Shown here in pieces: positions 26,901-38,442 of a stretch of 64,000 bases of DNA. Position numbers and translations under genes: made by a program. The notes under the pieces were generated by a model that was not told the DNA's origin, ran no database searches, and saw nothing but the letters and a program-made list of their open reading frames with translations. Origin of the DNA: Endothia cerciana (Eukaryota; Ascomycota; Sordariomycetes; Diaporthales; Cryphonectriaceae); contig JALRMH010000011.1 in NCBI GenBank assembly GCA_026119935.1, positions 310,001-374,000 of the forward strand. The letters are read 5' to 3'. Every line of letters begins with the position of its first letter. Position 1 is the stretch's first letter.

Positions 26901-28305
26901 GGGCTGTCTGTGGCAGCCCTCGAGCCTGACTACCCATGACCAACCTTGCCCCCCCCCCCCCCCGCCGAGGGCACGAGCTACGCTTGATGGATCTCCGGTC
27001 GAGTCCCAGTTCAGGGACAGGCCCAGGTCCCGAAGACGCGAAGACTGGGTCGTGCAGTAGTGCAGCAGGGGCGCTCCGTTTCCGAGGGAAAGGCATGATC
27101 TATACATCCTACAGACCCTTGTCACTTTTACCCATGTACCGGAGACACACCTAGCGGTCAGGATGTTCTCGATTGTATCCAGCTGTAACTGTACTGCGAG
27201 ACGCAGCAGCACACGCCACAGCTTATGCTCGAAACCGGGAGTCTGCTCTGGTCTGCCTCCACCTCAAAAGTCGAAGCCTCGCATTCTTCACACGGGCATG
27301 ACCCTTTCCTACCTGGTCCTCTCTTCTGCTGCCTTCTTGATTCCCGCCCCTCTCGGTCCGCATGCCCAGCACCGAGATATTCCGCTGGCTGGATATGACA
27401 GCTGACTTGATTTCTGGCCGGAAGACAGGACTACGCAGCCGACAACAACACCACACCCGCAGCTCGCCTCATATTCTCCGTCCCAGAATGCTGAAGATTT
27501 CGCCCTGAAGTCACCGAATATGTAGAGCTGTGGTTGAGTGACCGCCTGTCTCTTGTTGCTGTCCTCAATCTATCGCAACCTCTCAGCAGGCAGGTCGACG
27601 CTGACAATCTTGTGTCTCTGTAGCAGGAATTCGCGCCGTCGCCCTCCTGTCCTGGGTTGGAGTATCTTGAAATACCCAGCCAGTCTGATATGCGGTACGT
27701 CCACCGACTTGTGTTTCTCTGCGAAGTGGCCAAGGGCTGTTTCACTGCACCCTTCTGATGGAGCCGACCCTCTCATCATCTCCAAGACCAGCAGGCGCCA
27801 TCAACTTGTCTTCTTGCTGAACGCCACCCCCAAAACAATCTATTCGGCGGGTTCAGCACTCATGACGGCCGTGTAATGACCTCAGAGGGGACCCCAATTT
27901 CTCAAGGAAGTCTAGACGGCCGGTGGAGCACTCTCCCACCCCTGCCCACTGCACCCACGCACTCACACACCACACTCTCACGCGCACACACATTCTCGCA
28001 CGCATACGCGGGAGGCAAGGGTAGTTCCCAGTTGCTTGCAGCGTGCAAAATGTTACTTAGGCAGTCTCGGTCCCCTCCACTCGTTGCCGCGTATGGTGCT
28101 CGCAACAGCCCTCCCGATACTCTAGCCCGTCGCTACCTGTACGACATCTTAGCTGGCAGTACGACAATCTGTCATACTTGGACACTGTGATTCGTTCGCG
28201 TGGGCAACGAGTTACAACATTATCGGTGCCAGGCTTCATATACGCTAGCATTGATTACTTGGCGTTGGAACGTTGGGCAGCCTTGCTGATCGTGTACACC
28301 AGCAG
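23930..28305 (+). promoter_or_regulatory. Probable long promoter/spliced leader of vib-1
   Basis: From about 23,930 the plus strand becomes rich in CT and CA and poor in G, like fungal transcript leaders. Several donor-like words (GTGAGC near 24,923; GTACAT near 26,370; GTACGA at 28,139) and acceptor-like CAG words lie before the vib-1 coding exon. The coding frame has no in-frame ATG upstream of its conserved part, so at least one upstream exon must exist. Exact exons cannot be chosen without transcript data. Confidence 0.35.
24289..24311. repeat. (CA)n microsatellite
   Basis: An uninterrupted CA dinucleotide run of about 11 copies lies in the putative vib-1 leader region. Confidence 0.9.
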
Positions 28306-30163
28306 TTACGGCCAGGATTCCAGTACTTCCCCCTTGACGCTCGAGAGTTCAGCTCAACCCTCGCCGTCAGTCATAAACCTGTATGCTCCGGGCCATTCGT
28401 CAGCCTTCACTTCTGCACCAGCCTACCCAGCCGACAGCGGGAGCTCCTTCTATGCTCCCATCCCCACCACCTTCCTCCCTAATATAGACCAGAGGCCTCG
28501 CCTTGGCTCTAGGTACGTGATACATCCACCGGACTCTGCTGACCAGCCTCTGCCATCCTGCAACCCCACCATATGGGACATTCCCGCTCACCAGCTGTGT
28601 GGGAGTAGCACCTCTAACCCGGGCATGGCACATGCCCTCCGAAACACAACATTGCCGCATCCAGGTACGCATCTGAGCACGCGAGACGTCTACTCGCCAC
28701 CGACGCCCACTTACAACAGACGAGCACTGGATCACCCAAGATCACCCTCATACCTCACTCCAGGTGGGCTCGGACGTCACCCTATCTCGTCAATTCCGGG
28801 TCCTAACCTTGGTTTCACCACCCATCCAGGTACCATGGCCTACCCTGCAAATCCGAAGCAACAACAGAACATCCCTCCCCTTCAGGGGTTGACGATGCAC
28901 GGGGATCTGTCTTATTCTGATGCCCCAAACACCCACATCAAGCCAGAAATCACTGGCACGATCGACAAAGGTTTCTTCCTGGCAGACAATGAATGGACAT
29001 GCTATCGCAGGAATTACTTCTCCTGCATCTGCTCATTCAACATCCCGCCGCCGACTCACCCTCAAGCCACTTTGCAATTTACGCCGACTGGGTCCTCCCA
29101 GACGTACCCGGTCGCAGGCTGGGCAATGTGCATATCGGCGGTGGTAGCGGATAACGAAGCGCACACGATCGAGCTCGTACAGCACACCCCAAAGAGGGAC
29201 AAGGGGCCCATTGCTCCTCCAGACAAGATACGGCTCAACCCAAAGTCTCCTCAGGCGGCACATCACCCACTCGGGCACTATGCTGGAGCAGATATAGCGC
29301 TCGTAGGATCTTCACGGGCCTACGACCAGTCCCTGTATGGGCAATCCCTGCAGCATCCGTCGCTCCACACGTCACTTCCCACGGAGCATACATTCGAGAG
29401 AATCCAGTTCAAGCAAGCGACAGCGAACAACGGGAAGCGAAGGGCTGCACAGCAATACTATCACCTCGTGGTTGAGCTCTTCGTAGACATCGGGCCTCAG
29501 GGGCAAGGAAACGAGCAATATCTCAAGGTTGCCCACAGGAAGTCAGCCAAGATGATCGTTCGTGGGCGATCACCCGGACACTATCAAGCCGAAAGAAGGA
29601 CGAGCACGAGCAGCGGGCCAGGCTCCGGGCCATCAGGACTTGGCGGTTATACATCAGCCGCGTCACAGAGTTTTGGTAGCGGCTATGGGAACTTGGGAAC
29701 GCAAGGCCTTGGAGGTGGCTACGGCGGTTACGAAACGAGATCGACTGATCACTATCGCGGTCATTCTGATGCAATACCAATGGAGCCAATCCTCAGCCCA
29801 GAAGATTCCAAGGGGATTCATGAGGCGGAGAAGTACCAGTACTTTCCCACAACCATCATTGAACACCACCACGACCTCCGGCAGCCGATTGAGATGTTCC
29901 ACCATCCTACGAGCCGTTCCGGAGACAGCAGTCTGCGGAACCTCGGGACTGGATACGATCTCACCTCGAAGCTCTACGCGGGACCTTTGTTCTCCGACAA
30001 GGCAGTGAGTTCTGGACGTTTCGAGGGCAAGACGAGCTCGAGCGGCTATTACCCCACCGCGATGGTGCCGGCGGTCGGGCTGCCCCGAGCCGAAATAGAT
30101 GGCGGCTTCAAACAGCAATGGAGGACATCAGCGTCACCTATGGTTGCATCATCGACAAGCTGA
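28306..30163 (+). CDS. vib-1: VIB-1/XprG-type NDT80-fold transcription factor (5' exon unresolved)
   Basis: The large coding exon of a p53-like/NDT80 family regulator. In Neurospora VIB-1 and Aspergillus XprG, relatives control extracellular proteases, heterokaryon-incompatibility death and, through glucose signalling, plant-cell-wall enzymes. The DNA-binding domain runs from about 28,935 (KPEITGTIDKGFFLADNEWT, then CYRRNYFSCICSF) to about 29,590 (YYHLVVELFVDIG, then VAHRKSAKMIVRGRSPGHYQ). A Ser/Pro/Tyr-rich N-terminal region precedes it (SSTSPLTLESSAQPSPSV), and a Gly/Ser/Tyr-rich tail follows. The frame is open further upstream, but its first in-frame ATG is at 28,626, inside the likely conserved N-terminus. 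I therefore place a splice acceptor at 28304-28305 and leave the first exon open. One phase-compatible candidate is 27876-28138 with donor GTACGA. The family assignment is firm; the N-terminus is not. Confidence 0.85.
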
Positions 30164-32033
30164 GTCAACATTCAGACGTCAGCATCGCAATCAAGAAGGA
30201 CCACGAAGACGAATTGCCGCCGGATGTTGACAACAACATGGAACAGGTATATTTTTGGAAGCAAAGTGCGGACGGGACGTCCGAAAGTCTGATACAATGT
30301 CTTTACTTTTGCAGAATGGGAGATATGGTGGCGAATATGGAGTGCTGGATTAATGGCGTAAGGACAATCACATCAGGTTGGGAAAGGGATCAGGCAAAGG
30401 TTCGGAACAGGACGGGGTTCCCACTCAGGGTGAGTGGGAGCCAAAATGGCATATGGGAAAAGGATTAGCTGACGGCATGGCATTTGCAAGGGATACCCGT
30501 TTGTTTTCCCTCCCCTTTGTCTCCTATTTCCTTTCTCCGCCACAAAGGACAGCCAGGCCTTGCAACACTTGCACGAACACTCGCTTTGAGACCGATTTTG
30601 AGACCGAGCTTTGTTGATGATGGATATGGGGAGGAGTGCTGGGACAGGGCCCGGGGTCGGGGGCGAGATAGATATATGTTTGACGAGACTTTTCGACGTG
30701 ATGGACGGGTGTTGTGTTCTGGTTGATCCAGATGTGATATTCAAGCAGATACTTTTGTGGATGGATTGTACTTGTGCATCTTACCACGACAGTTCAATTT
30801 GTGTTCCCCGCTTCTCTCTACTTCAGCCCTGTCTGTTCTCTTCTGCGTAACCGCGGCTCACAGACATGCAACCTCCCTGGCCCGCTACCTTACGAGCCCA
30901 ACATGGAACACACAAGTTCGAGGCGAGAAGACCTGCGAGGACTGGGGGTGTTGCCTTGCCTTGGCGGGCCCGTGCCGAGATGGGCACGCGCCTCGGGTCG
31001 ACCTCGCCATAGCCCGGGAGAGAGCGAAGGTCGCGTTCTCGGAGATGCTTACCGAGAACCCATGCTGTGTGTAGCTTACCCTCGTTGCGTAGGAATGGCG
31101 CTGTCTTGTGGATCTCCCGGAGTGGCTCTCCTCTCATGGCATCATCGACGCGCCGTATGGCTTGGCGATCTGATAATGAACCTAGGCAGCAACGTAATCC
31201 GCACTTACATACACGGCACGACACATATGCATGCGCAGGAATACGGCCTCTCGTCCCCTCCTATGGACGGGACTTGACCCCTTTCAGACCCGCTCGCATA
31301 GTGTTGCTGGTCTCCGAATGGGCGCTGTTCTGTGGGCCCGAGAGGGACCACCATCTTCTTGGGGGCGGGAATCTGGCGGGACGATGCATGAGGCAGGGGG
31401 ACAGGAGCGTGTGGCTGGTGGCCGTGTGCGCAGTCGTTCTAGTGAGGGCCAGTGTGTCCAGCACACCTGGCATCCGCCGGCGTGGGGCAGGGCAACGGGC
31501 TCGGCAGGATCCCGGCTCGAAGCTTGGATTCTCCCTCGTCTGACCTGCAGCAAGATCGACCGACAGGCCGGTAGTCTTACTCCTATGACCAAAGTGCGGG
31601 ATTTTCTTCACTGCACGATACATGGTGGCTTTCCCCCTCCACAATATGCAACCCTCCCCGGGAGTGCGAGAATGGTATATACGGCGGGTTTTTGGGATAT
31701 GCCACCGCCCGGGTGACGATATATATGAGAGCCCGGGCAGAGAATGGCCATGGACGAACGAGGTGACGTCCAAATAAGGTTGTCGCTAGCCCCTAGCCCA
31801 CCGTCCATCACGGCCACGCTCCCGAAAGCCTAGGTCGGTGGGCTCTGAGACGGCGGAGCCTCTAAAAAAAAAATAGGCCAGGGACGGGGGGGGGGGGAAG
31901 GCCAAGGTCCCACGGGTGGAGGCAATAAAACGGGGACTAATAAGGGAAAACAGGGGCTCCCCATGATGCTGCTGGAGCCAAGTTCGACCTCACCCCTTCC
32001 TCTTCGGCAACATCGCGTGTCTTCTCTGCGTTG

Positions 32034-32068
32034 CTCCTCCTCCTCCTCCTCCTCCTCATCCTCCTCCA
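32034..32068. repeat. (TCC)n trinucleotide repeat
   Basis: A near-perfect CTC/TCC run with one ATC interruption, in non-coding sequence. Confidence 0.9.
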
Positions 32069-32789
32069 GAAGGAGTCTCGATTTCATCATCATAGTCACG
32101 GGCACGTCTGTTCTCGTGTTGAGGAATGACTATTAGGGCTCGGACGTGCGTGGCTGAGACATATGGTTAAAAAATATCAGTGCCCTGCGACTGCGCCACG
32201 ACGACGCTGATGATTCGTTGGGGGGGGGGGGGGCGGGACAGACCATGTCATTTCCACGATACCTTGGAGTACCTCGATGTTCAAGAGGTGAAAGGGGCCC
32301 CTTGTGATCCACTTTTTGTCCTCAGCTGCTCCCTTCTAGAAGGGCGACATCATCATTGCGAGATGCGAACAAGACGGCCAAGGCTGCAGATTCTTGGTAA
32401 CTCCCGCCCCACCAAGCCCTGCTGGGCAGAATCCTCCCAACCCCCTTCCTCCCCCCCCCCCACACAAAACATCCCTTGTTCTATGCTGAGAGCCCTTCGA
32501 CTAGACATCCCACGACGCCTCTTCCACCCCCCACACGAGATTACCCACCCGTGTCTGACTGCTCCTGACAAACCGTTCTTACATGCATGGCTAGCCGCCC
32601 CCTTCTCTTACTCCTCTATCTCTCCATTCGCGCACACATGTCTTGCATGGCACACTACTAAGCCGGCCTGAAGAGAAGTGCATTCCAGCCAGAGAGGTGG
32701 AAAGTCCCGCGCATGCGAGGAGATGTGGAGCCCGACCGAGGAGGAACGGCGCAGGCCTCCTCCGTGCCCACGCGACCACACCACAACTC

Positions 32790-32840
32790 ACCACACCACA
32801 CCACACCACAACCTGCCCTGCCCTGCCCTGCCCTGCCCTG
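32790..32840. repeat. Adjacent ACACC and CTGCC pentanucleotide repeats
   Basis: Several ACACC units are followed directly by five or more CTGCC units; both are read directly from the sequence. They lie in non-coding DNA downstream of vib-1. Confidence 0.85.
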
Positions 32841-34384
32841 GCGGAGAGACATGTCCTGGAGAACGGTGATCATGGGTGGAGGTTACACAACCTTGATCCT
32901 TCGCTCAGCCCTATCAGACCGGCCGACATTACACAGCATCGGCATATTTACTCTCTTAACGGTTGCGTGATCACCCAGAAACCAAACGGTTTCAAGCCAC
33001 CCTTCGGTTCCTTCCCGGGCTCACGATTCGGCTCGGCTCCGATATCAGTAAGCCCCCGGACTTTTGTTTCCTAGTCCTCGTATTGGCCCTTTTGCTTACT
33101 CCCTGCTCGCCCTGCCTCGGGTTCTGGACGGGTTCCCGCCTGGGCCATCTCCAACAATGCACTGTCGATCAGGTTGCGTCTCGTGGGGCCGGGATGGGGC
33201 GCCGCCGGGCACCTCGGGGACCAGCTGAAAAGCGCAGGCTGTCAGCTGTGTCCAGCGCGCACCATGATGTCAAGTACCGGCTGACAACAAACCAAGACAA
33301 AAGGAAAGACGAAAATACAATGTCTCACCAGTTTTGGGGGTGAGATGATGACGATGGTGATGATGCACAACCGCGGACAAGCGATGGCTATCATGAGAAG
33401 GCGGCGAGGTTTCTCTAGGCCTCCCCTACGGTGTCGCATCCTTGCCGCTGACAGACTCACCGTTGCACCACCACCGGCAACCCAGCACGTCGGTATCATA
33501 CTCGGGCTACGGGAATGCACAACGCCTAGCCCACTTCACATGCTCGGCAGCCCTGGGGGCTGGCCACGCACCCCATCAGCACCATAACCCAGTACGCCTG
33601 CAGACGAACGACGCCGTCGTCCCCCCTTGTGAGAAATGAGACATCACCCACCACAGGTCCCCACACCCGCTGGGAGCCTGCTGGAAACTGCAGTACGACA
33701 GTACAGGGCCCGCCCAGCTGTGGATCCCGAGGCTCATCAGCTCGCGTAACCGCAACCGGGCGCTCCACCGGCACCTAGCCTCGCCATCTATGTCGCCAGG
33801 ACCCGACCCCGTCCTCCCGCCCACTCCGACGACGCACGCACTCCTCGGAGGAAGCCAATGTCACGGCCTACAGCCTGCCTCTCGTAGGGTGGCCCTCGCG
33901 TTTCTCACAGGATGGAGACGGACGGATGCAGCGCGCGGACCCGACTCGCGCAGGCCCTGGAAGTCCGACCGGGTCCGAGCCAGTCGGGTCATCGTATGTT
34001 GCGCATACTCCGATCACGATCCTGGGATCCTTCCCCGCTGCTGCGATGAAGGAGCGGCCCTTGCGCACATGTAGGGAGGTGTGACTGGGATCGCATGAGG
34101 ATGCCCCAGTAAGGCCTGAGGGCACGCTGGAGAATCCTCCTCCATGCATGTTTCGAGAGGTCTGGACTCAGCTTGAGCAGGGACTCTTGTAGGGCTGAGA
34201 CAGGAGAGACGTCCTGCCCACATGGCGGCCGTTGGTCTGGATCCGGGGAATGTGACTTGTCACTTTACGATCCAACGCGCGCGAGAGCCGTGTGCCGGCG
34301 GACCATGGCCCCGGGCGAGGCGAGGCTTTGGCATGCAAGACATGGCATTGCCCCCGGCCCCCCGCCGTGAGGCTCCGCTCGGTT

Positions 34385-34420
34385 GGGGGGGTTTTTTTTT
34401 AGGGGGGGGGGGAGGGTTTT
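34385..34420. repeat. G/T block tract (G7 T9 A G11 A G3 T7)
   Basis: Long G and T homopolymer blocks alternate in non-coding DNA, similar in style to the tracts at 5141 and 6730. Confidence 0.8.
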
Positions 34421-37268
34421 TTTCTTTCTTTCCCGACGCTGTCTACCCTGTCTGGAGGTAGGCTCCGGCATCCGGCGTCGTGTGCGCCTTCTGACGTGCA
34501 TGTATTCTAGGCCACGTAGTGCAGGGATCTCCTCGCTCTTGTGCGCTCGGCTTCCGTTCTTCCTCCAGGAACGGTTTGGTCGAGCCTCGTCGTAGGAGGG
34601 CTTGCCGCAAGCCGCCGAACCAGCCATTTCTGGCCCCGTGCGCGCGAAGGAGCAGGTAGCTTCTACCTCTATCCTGCCACGCTCCACGTCACCCCTCCAG
34701 GACCTACTGCTTTTCGGCTGGCAATGAACTCCCTCCTGGTCCAAGCGGTCCTCCTCCTTTCCCAAGCTTGTAAATGCTGACCTGCGGGTCCCACTGGCGA
34801 GAGCGTGGTTCTGGAACTGATTCTCGGAGAAAAGGGGTAGGACAAGCTTTGCAGCACTTTGTGATCCAAGTACTTCTATTACCATTACTCGGTTGTGAGC
34901 CTAGTGAACTTAGTACACTACGGGAACGAGAGGACGAGAGGACGAGAACACTTGACAACTGAATGTAATGCATGTCAAGACAACAGACCCCCTCGACCTC
35001 TCGATGGCGCTCATGAGAGACAGAGCACGAGTGCATGCATGCCTTGGCCTCAACACGCCTATCCCATACATGCCATAAGGACACGAAAGCGAGGCCTCGA
35101 TGCCCGACAATTTACCCATCACCCATCCATACTGCCCACTATGCTGCCCTCCGCAACGGGTCGCTCGGATGGGTCTGGCTCCAGGCCGCCACGGTAAACT
35201 AGCCTAGCTCTGGAGACTCGACGCCCGGGGCAGAGTTTTGTACGTTCGGAGAACTTGGGTACCGGCGCTGGCCAAATATCATGAACCCAGATTCCTGAGG
35301 GCCGAAGGGAGGAGCGAGACAGGAAGGAAGAAAGAACAAGAGGGGGGGGGGGAGTTGAGAAAGAAGAAGAGCACTAAGATACGTCCCTCTCTCCACCAAG
35401 GCCCGGGGAAAGAGACGGATGAGAGAAGGCCAAAGTCAGGAACACCGTCACCTCCAGGCTGTGGTCTCTATAGTCTTTATTCGGCGCATACCGATACCCC
35501 CCTCTTGTATAGGCCGAGCAGGAGTTCGTGGCGCCACTGCCTCATCAACAGAAGACAGCGTATAGCCAGCAGTATGGTTATAACCACTTGCCGGGGATCT
35601 CGATGATGGGCCTGAAGCGTACTGCCTCAGCTCCAGACCTCGACCCCAGCCGCACGGCCCGCGGAAAAGTGGCCCTTCTCGTCGCTTTTGGCGCCTACGA
35701 AGACACCTGAGATGGACACCGAGAACACGCTCTTCTCGCTCCAGAAACGGCGGACTGCCCCTCGTGATCGCGTCGCCGGCGAGGGCGGCAGCAGCCCTAC
35801 AGATCATTGGTGTAAGGAGTGAAAGCTGGTACCATCGGACCGGCAAGCCCGCGAGGGAACACTGCACGCCACCTCCCCGACAAGTGTCCGCACTGATGAT
35901 GGAAGCCGTGCTCCCGTATGGACCAGAGGCGATACCCGCCGGCCTACCGAGCCCACCCGCCACGGCCCTGAGGCTCCCGTGGCGCCCGTAAACCACAACG
36001 CTACATCCTTTGTCGGCGCTACATCGTGCCGTGAGCTGGATTGCCCGCACGCAGAGAACCTATCACCAGCGGCCCCGGCGGCTTTACTACGGGGCATATA
36101 GCACAACCCATCCGCCCCCTCGGCCATTAACATCCCCTCCCTCCCCCCCCCCTCCCAAACCCTCTGCGAGTAGAACGCCGTCCCGTCCGCGTACGCAGCC
36201 CAGCCCCACCGGCACGGGCTACCGCTTGTGGCGGACGAGGTTTTTGTCGTCCGGCTGAAACATACGCCATCGCTGCTGGCGGTGTCGTGGCAGGTGAACC
36301 GCGTCTGCGGTGCAGCTTTATGCCTGTGATGGGCTTTGCTGGCAGTGAGCCGCTGTTCCTGGGCTGTGACAGATTAGAGGTGATGTACGGACCAGCTTGG
36401 GGTGGGCGAAGACGCAGGCCAGTTTGAAGGGGGCCACACAATGTCTGCTGAAGAGGGGAGGAGGAGGAGGAGGGAGGAGGAGGGAGTGCCGGCAGAGGGG
36501 GTTGTATAGTGGGCCGCATCTTGGCTGGTAGAGATAGATGAGGCGGTATGTTCTCTTGACTGTTTTGGATGGTTGGAGCTGTGGGATTGCTTAGAGAGGG
36601 AGGAGGGATTGTGGCCCTCTGCGGTGGGAAGCTTGGGACTCTGGACGGTTAGTGGTGTCACGAGACGGCCGGCGGGCCTGAACCTGACCAGCTGAGCGAG
36701 CCTTAGATTCCATGATCCATGAACAGGTATCTAGCCGCTGCTTGACGCAGCTGAACGGCTCTTGGCTCGTTTGCACTGTAGCAGATGACGGTGATGGATG
36801 CCATCGTGGACGGCACCCGCTCTCGCGGTCGAACCACGTCGCATACCATCACCCTGTGTCTACAAAAGCACTAGTATGCACTAATAGGCCATCGGGGCTT
36901 CTGACAGACGATGGTCCCTTCCCCCCTAGGGAAAGATCAAGGCTCGTGTAGTGCATTGCTTAACGCCGGCAGTGGACCACGTAAGTGCCGAGAGATGTCG
37001 TCGGCCCCGGAGATAGTCTTAGCGGAGACCCCGGGGCCAAGAGGCCGGAAGTTACCGGGCGCCGAGGCTGAGAAAGAGTCCCTCCACCATGGTGCGCTTC
37101 GAGGTGCTCGATCTGGCAAGCGAGACTGACTGGTCAAGAGCACGTTCTCGAGGTATCAGCATATGCCTCTGGAGTTCCTATAAATTCGTACTTGGTCACG
37201 ACGTCTGGACATACGCAGTACAGAACAAAGACTGCCATTCCACTACCTTTCGAGGTCCAAGCCTAAGC

Positions 37269-38149
37269 ATGGCCAACATCCTGGTGACAGGGGCCAACGG
37301 AGGAATCGGGTTTGCAGTTGTCCAAGCCACAGCGGCGAGATTGCCCTCTGTGACACTCATCCGGGATGCCGTTCTGTCGAGGCTGGAGATCAGGCAGTCA
37401 TGGACAGCTTCGGGGAATTCGACCAAGCCTCACAGCATCATTCAACGTTGTTCAGGTCGACATAGAAAAGGACGACAGCATTGTCGCGGCGGCACGGTCG
37501 ATCGATCAGAAGCACGGCAGACTTGATGGTACGTGCTCGTTCCGCCTGCGCCACTCGCGAGAGACCAGAGTCGAAAAACTGAGCCTCTCCATAGTCCTCA
37601 TCAGTGATGCCGCACGGGTCAGTCGGCCGAATCCCGAAGACGTCGCTGACATCAGGGACAGCCTCAATACCGTCTGGAACAACGCGGTCACTTCGAACGC
37701 GATAGTCACCAGGGCATTTTTGCCCCTGCTGCGTAAAAGTGAATACCCGCGGGTCATCATGTCCTCAAGCGCCCGGGGAAGCATGGGAAGGACAGCCAGT
37801 CGGCAGGTGCGTTCACATGGTCGCGCAAGAGATTTCCCCTCAGCTAAGATCATCACAGCTCCCACAACCCCAGACCGTGGACTACAATGTCGCCAAGGCC
37901 GGACTCAACATGTTGACACTGCTACTCCAGCGCTCGGAAGAGGCAGAGGTTGAGATACACAATAGGATCTGTTTCTGGATGGTCAGTCCAGGCTTCACGA
38001 AGACCGCGTTCAACAACTTCAGAGGGACCAAGGATCCTCTGGACAGTGCTGAGGCGTACGTGCGGCTGCTGGAGGCTGAGAGGGGGACGATTCCTCCGGG
38101 GACGTTCTGGGATTTCGAGGAGGGACGATTCAAAAATGTGTCTTGGTGA
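37269..38149 (+). pseudogene. Short-chain dehydrogenase/reductase with disrupted first exon
   Basis: A classical NAD(P)-dependent SDR. The cofactor motif TGANGGIG follows the start (MANILVTGANGGIG). A serine segment (VIMSSSARGSMG) and the YxxxK pair (DYNVAKAG) are present, followed by MVSPGFTKTAFNN. Three exons are supported: 37269-37528, 37595-37806 and 37874-38149. Their GT-AG introns join cleanly (RLD to VLISDAARV, then ASRQ to TVDYN). Within exon 1, however, the reading frame moves between the start and FNVVQVDIEKDDSI. A middle segment resembling EAGDQAVMDSF reads in the third frame. Two single-base losses, or one single-base gain, would explain this. The usual NNAG motif reads SDAA. I infer recent decay or an assembly error; the substrate is unknown. 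Confidence 0.6.
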
Positions 38150-38442
38150 GGAAGATATGGGACAGCCGGTGCCTCGGGTCGACTTGAGCCACTACGGACT
38201 CGACCTTTCGATCGGGTATAGCTAGAGATGAAGGTCCGGCTTATCTTTAAGCAATTGAATGGATTCCTTGGACTGATTCGTTGAGGGCCACGAGATGCAA
38301 TCTGACCGTGTCGCAGACCTGATCGAGACCGCTTGTTCCGACGTGGGAAAGTTCAATTGCCCTAATGTCCGTCCTGTCTATGATTGTACAGTTGGCATCG
38401 ACGTTTCGGCTTCCATGTCTCGCAATGCGCATCCACCAATGT

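Larger units (their letters stand above)
14489..28305. other. Gene-free stretch between the LRR-like gene and vib-1
   Basis: About 13.8 kb with no gene I can support. The first few hundred bases are the promoter of the minus-strand LRR-like gene. Between about 14.9 and 23.8 kb the open frames are short and unrelated to known families; the longest is 305 codons at 19419-20336. The stretch holds C13 next to A8 at 15201-15221, a 17-bp direct repeat at 19610, C14 at 23703-23716, a CA microsatellite at 24289 and C15 at 26949-26963. From about 23.9 kb the sequence turns pyrimidine-rich, with several intron-like donor and acceptor words, consistent with the leader of vib-1. Confidence 0.55.
30164..37268. 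other. Gene-free stretch between vib-1 and the SDR locus
   Basis: About 7.1 kb. It begins with the vib-1 3' UTR. No supported gene was found; proline- or arginine-rich frames on the minus strand near 35.4-36.7 kb look like by-products of GC-rich or purine-rich sequence. It contains G12 at 31886, a TCC repeat at 32034-32068, G14 at 32220-32233, C11 at 32451, ACACC and CTGCC pentamer repeats at about 32790-32840, mixed T/G blocks at 34385-34420, G11 at 35342 and C10 at 36143. Confidence 0.55.

Noticed and set aside
1..30163. CreA-binding SYGGRG hexamers near creA and vib-1
   Set aside because: The hexamer is too degenerate; individual matches such as CTGGGG are expected often by chance in GC-rich DNA and I could not show enrichment.
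30118..30468. 116-codon frame overlapping the vib-1 3' end
   Set aside because: Overlaps the end of the vib-1 frame in another phase and shows no independent support; an alternative vib-1 3' splice cannot be excluded but is not needed.
35448..36661. Minus-strand Pro/Ser/Arg-rich frames
   Set aside because: They arise from GGAGGA-type purine repeats and GC-rich sequence; no conserved motif or plausible exon joins.
3373..37268. RIP-degraded transposon block as the explanation for the gene-poor part
   Set aside because: No AT-rich stretch, no terminal repeats and no transposase or reverse-transcriptase remnants could be seen by eye; a RIP index calculation would decide.
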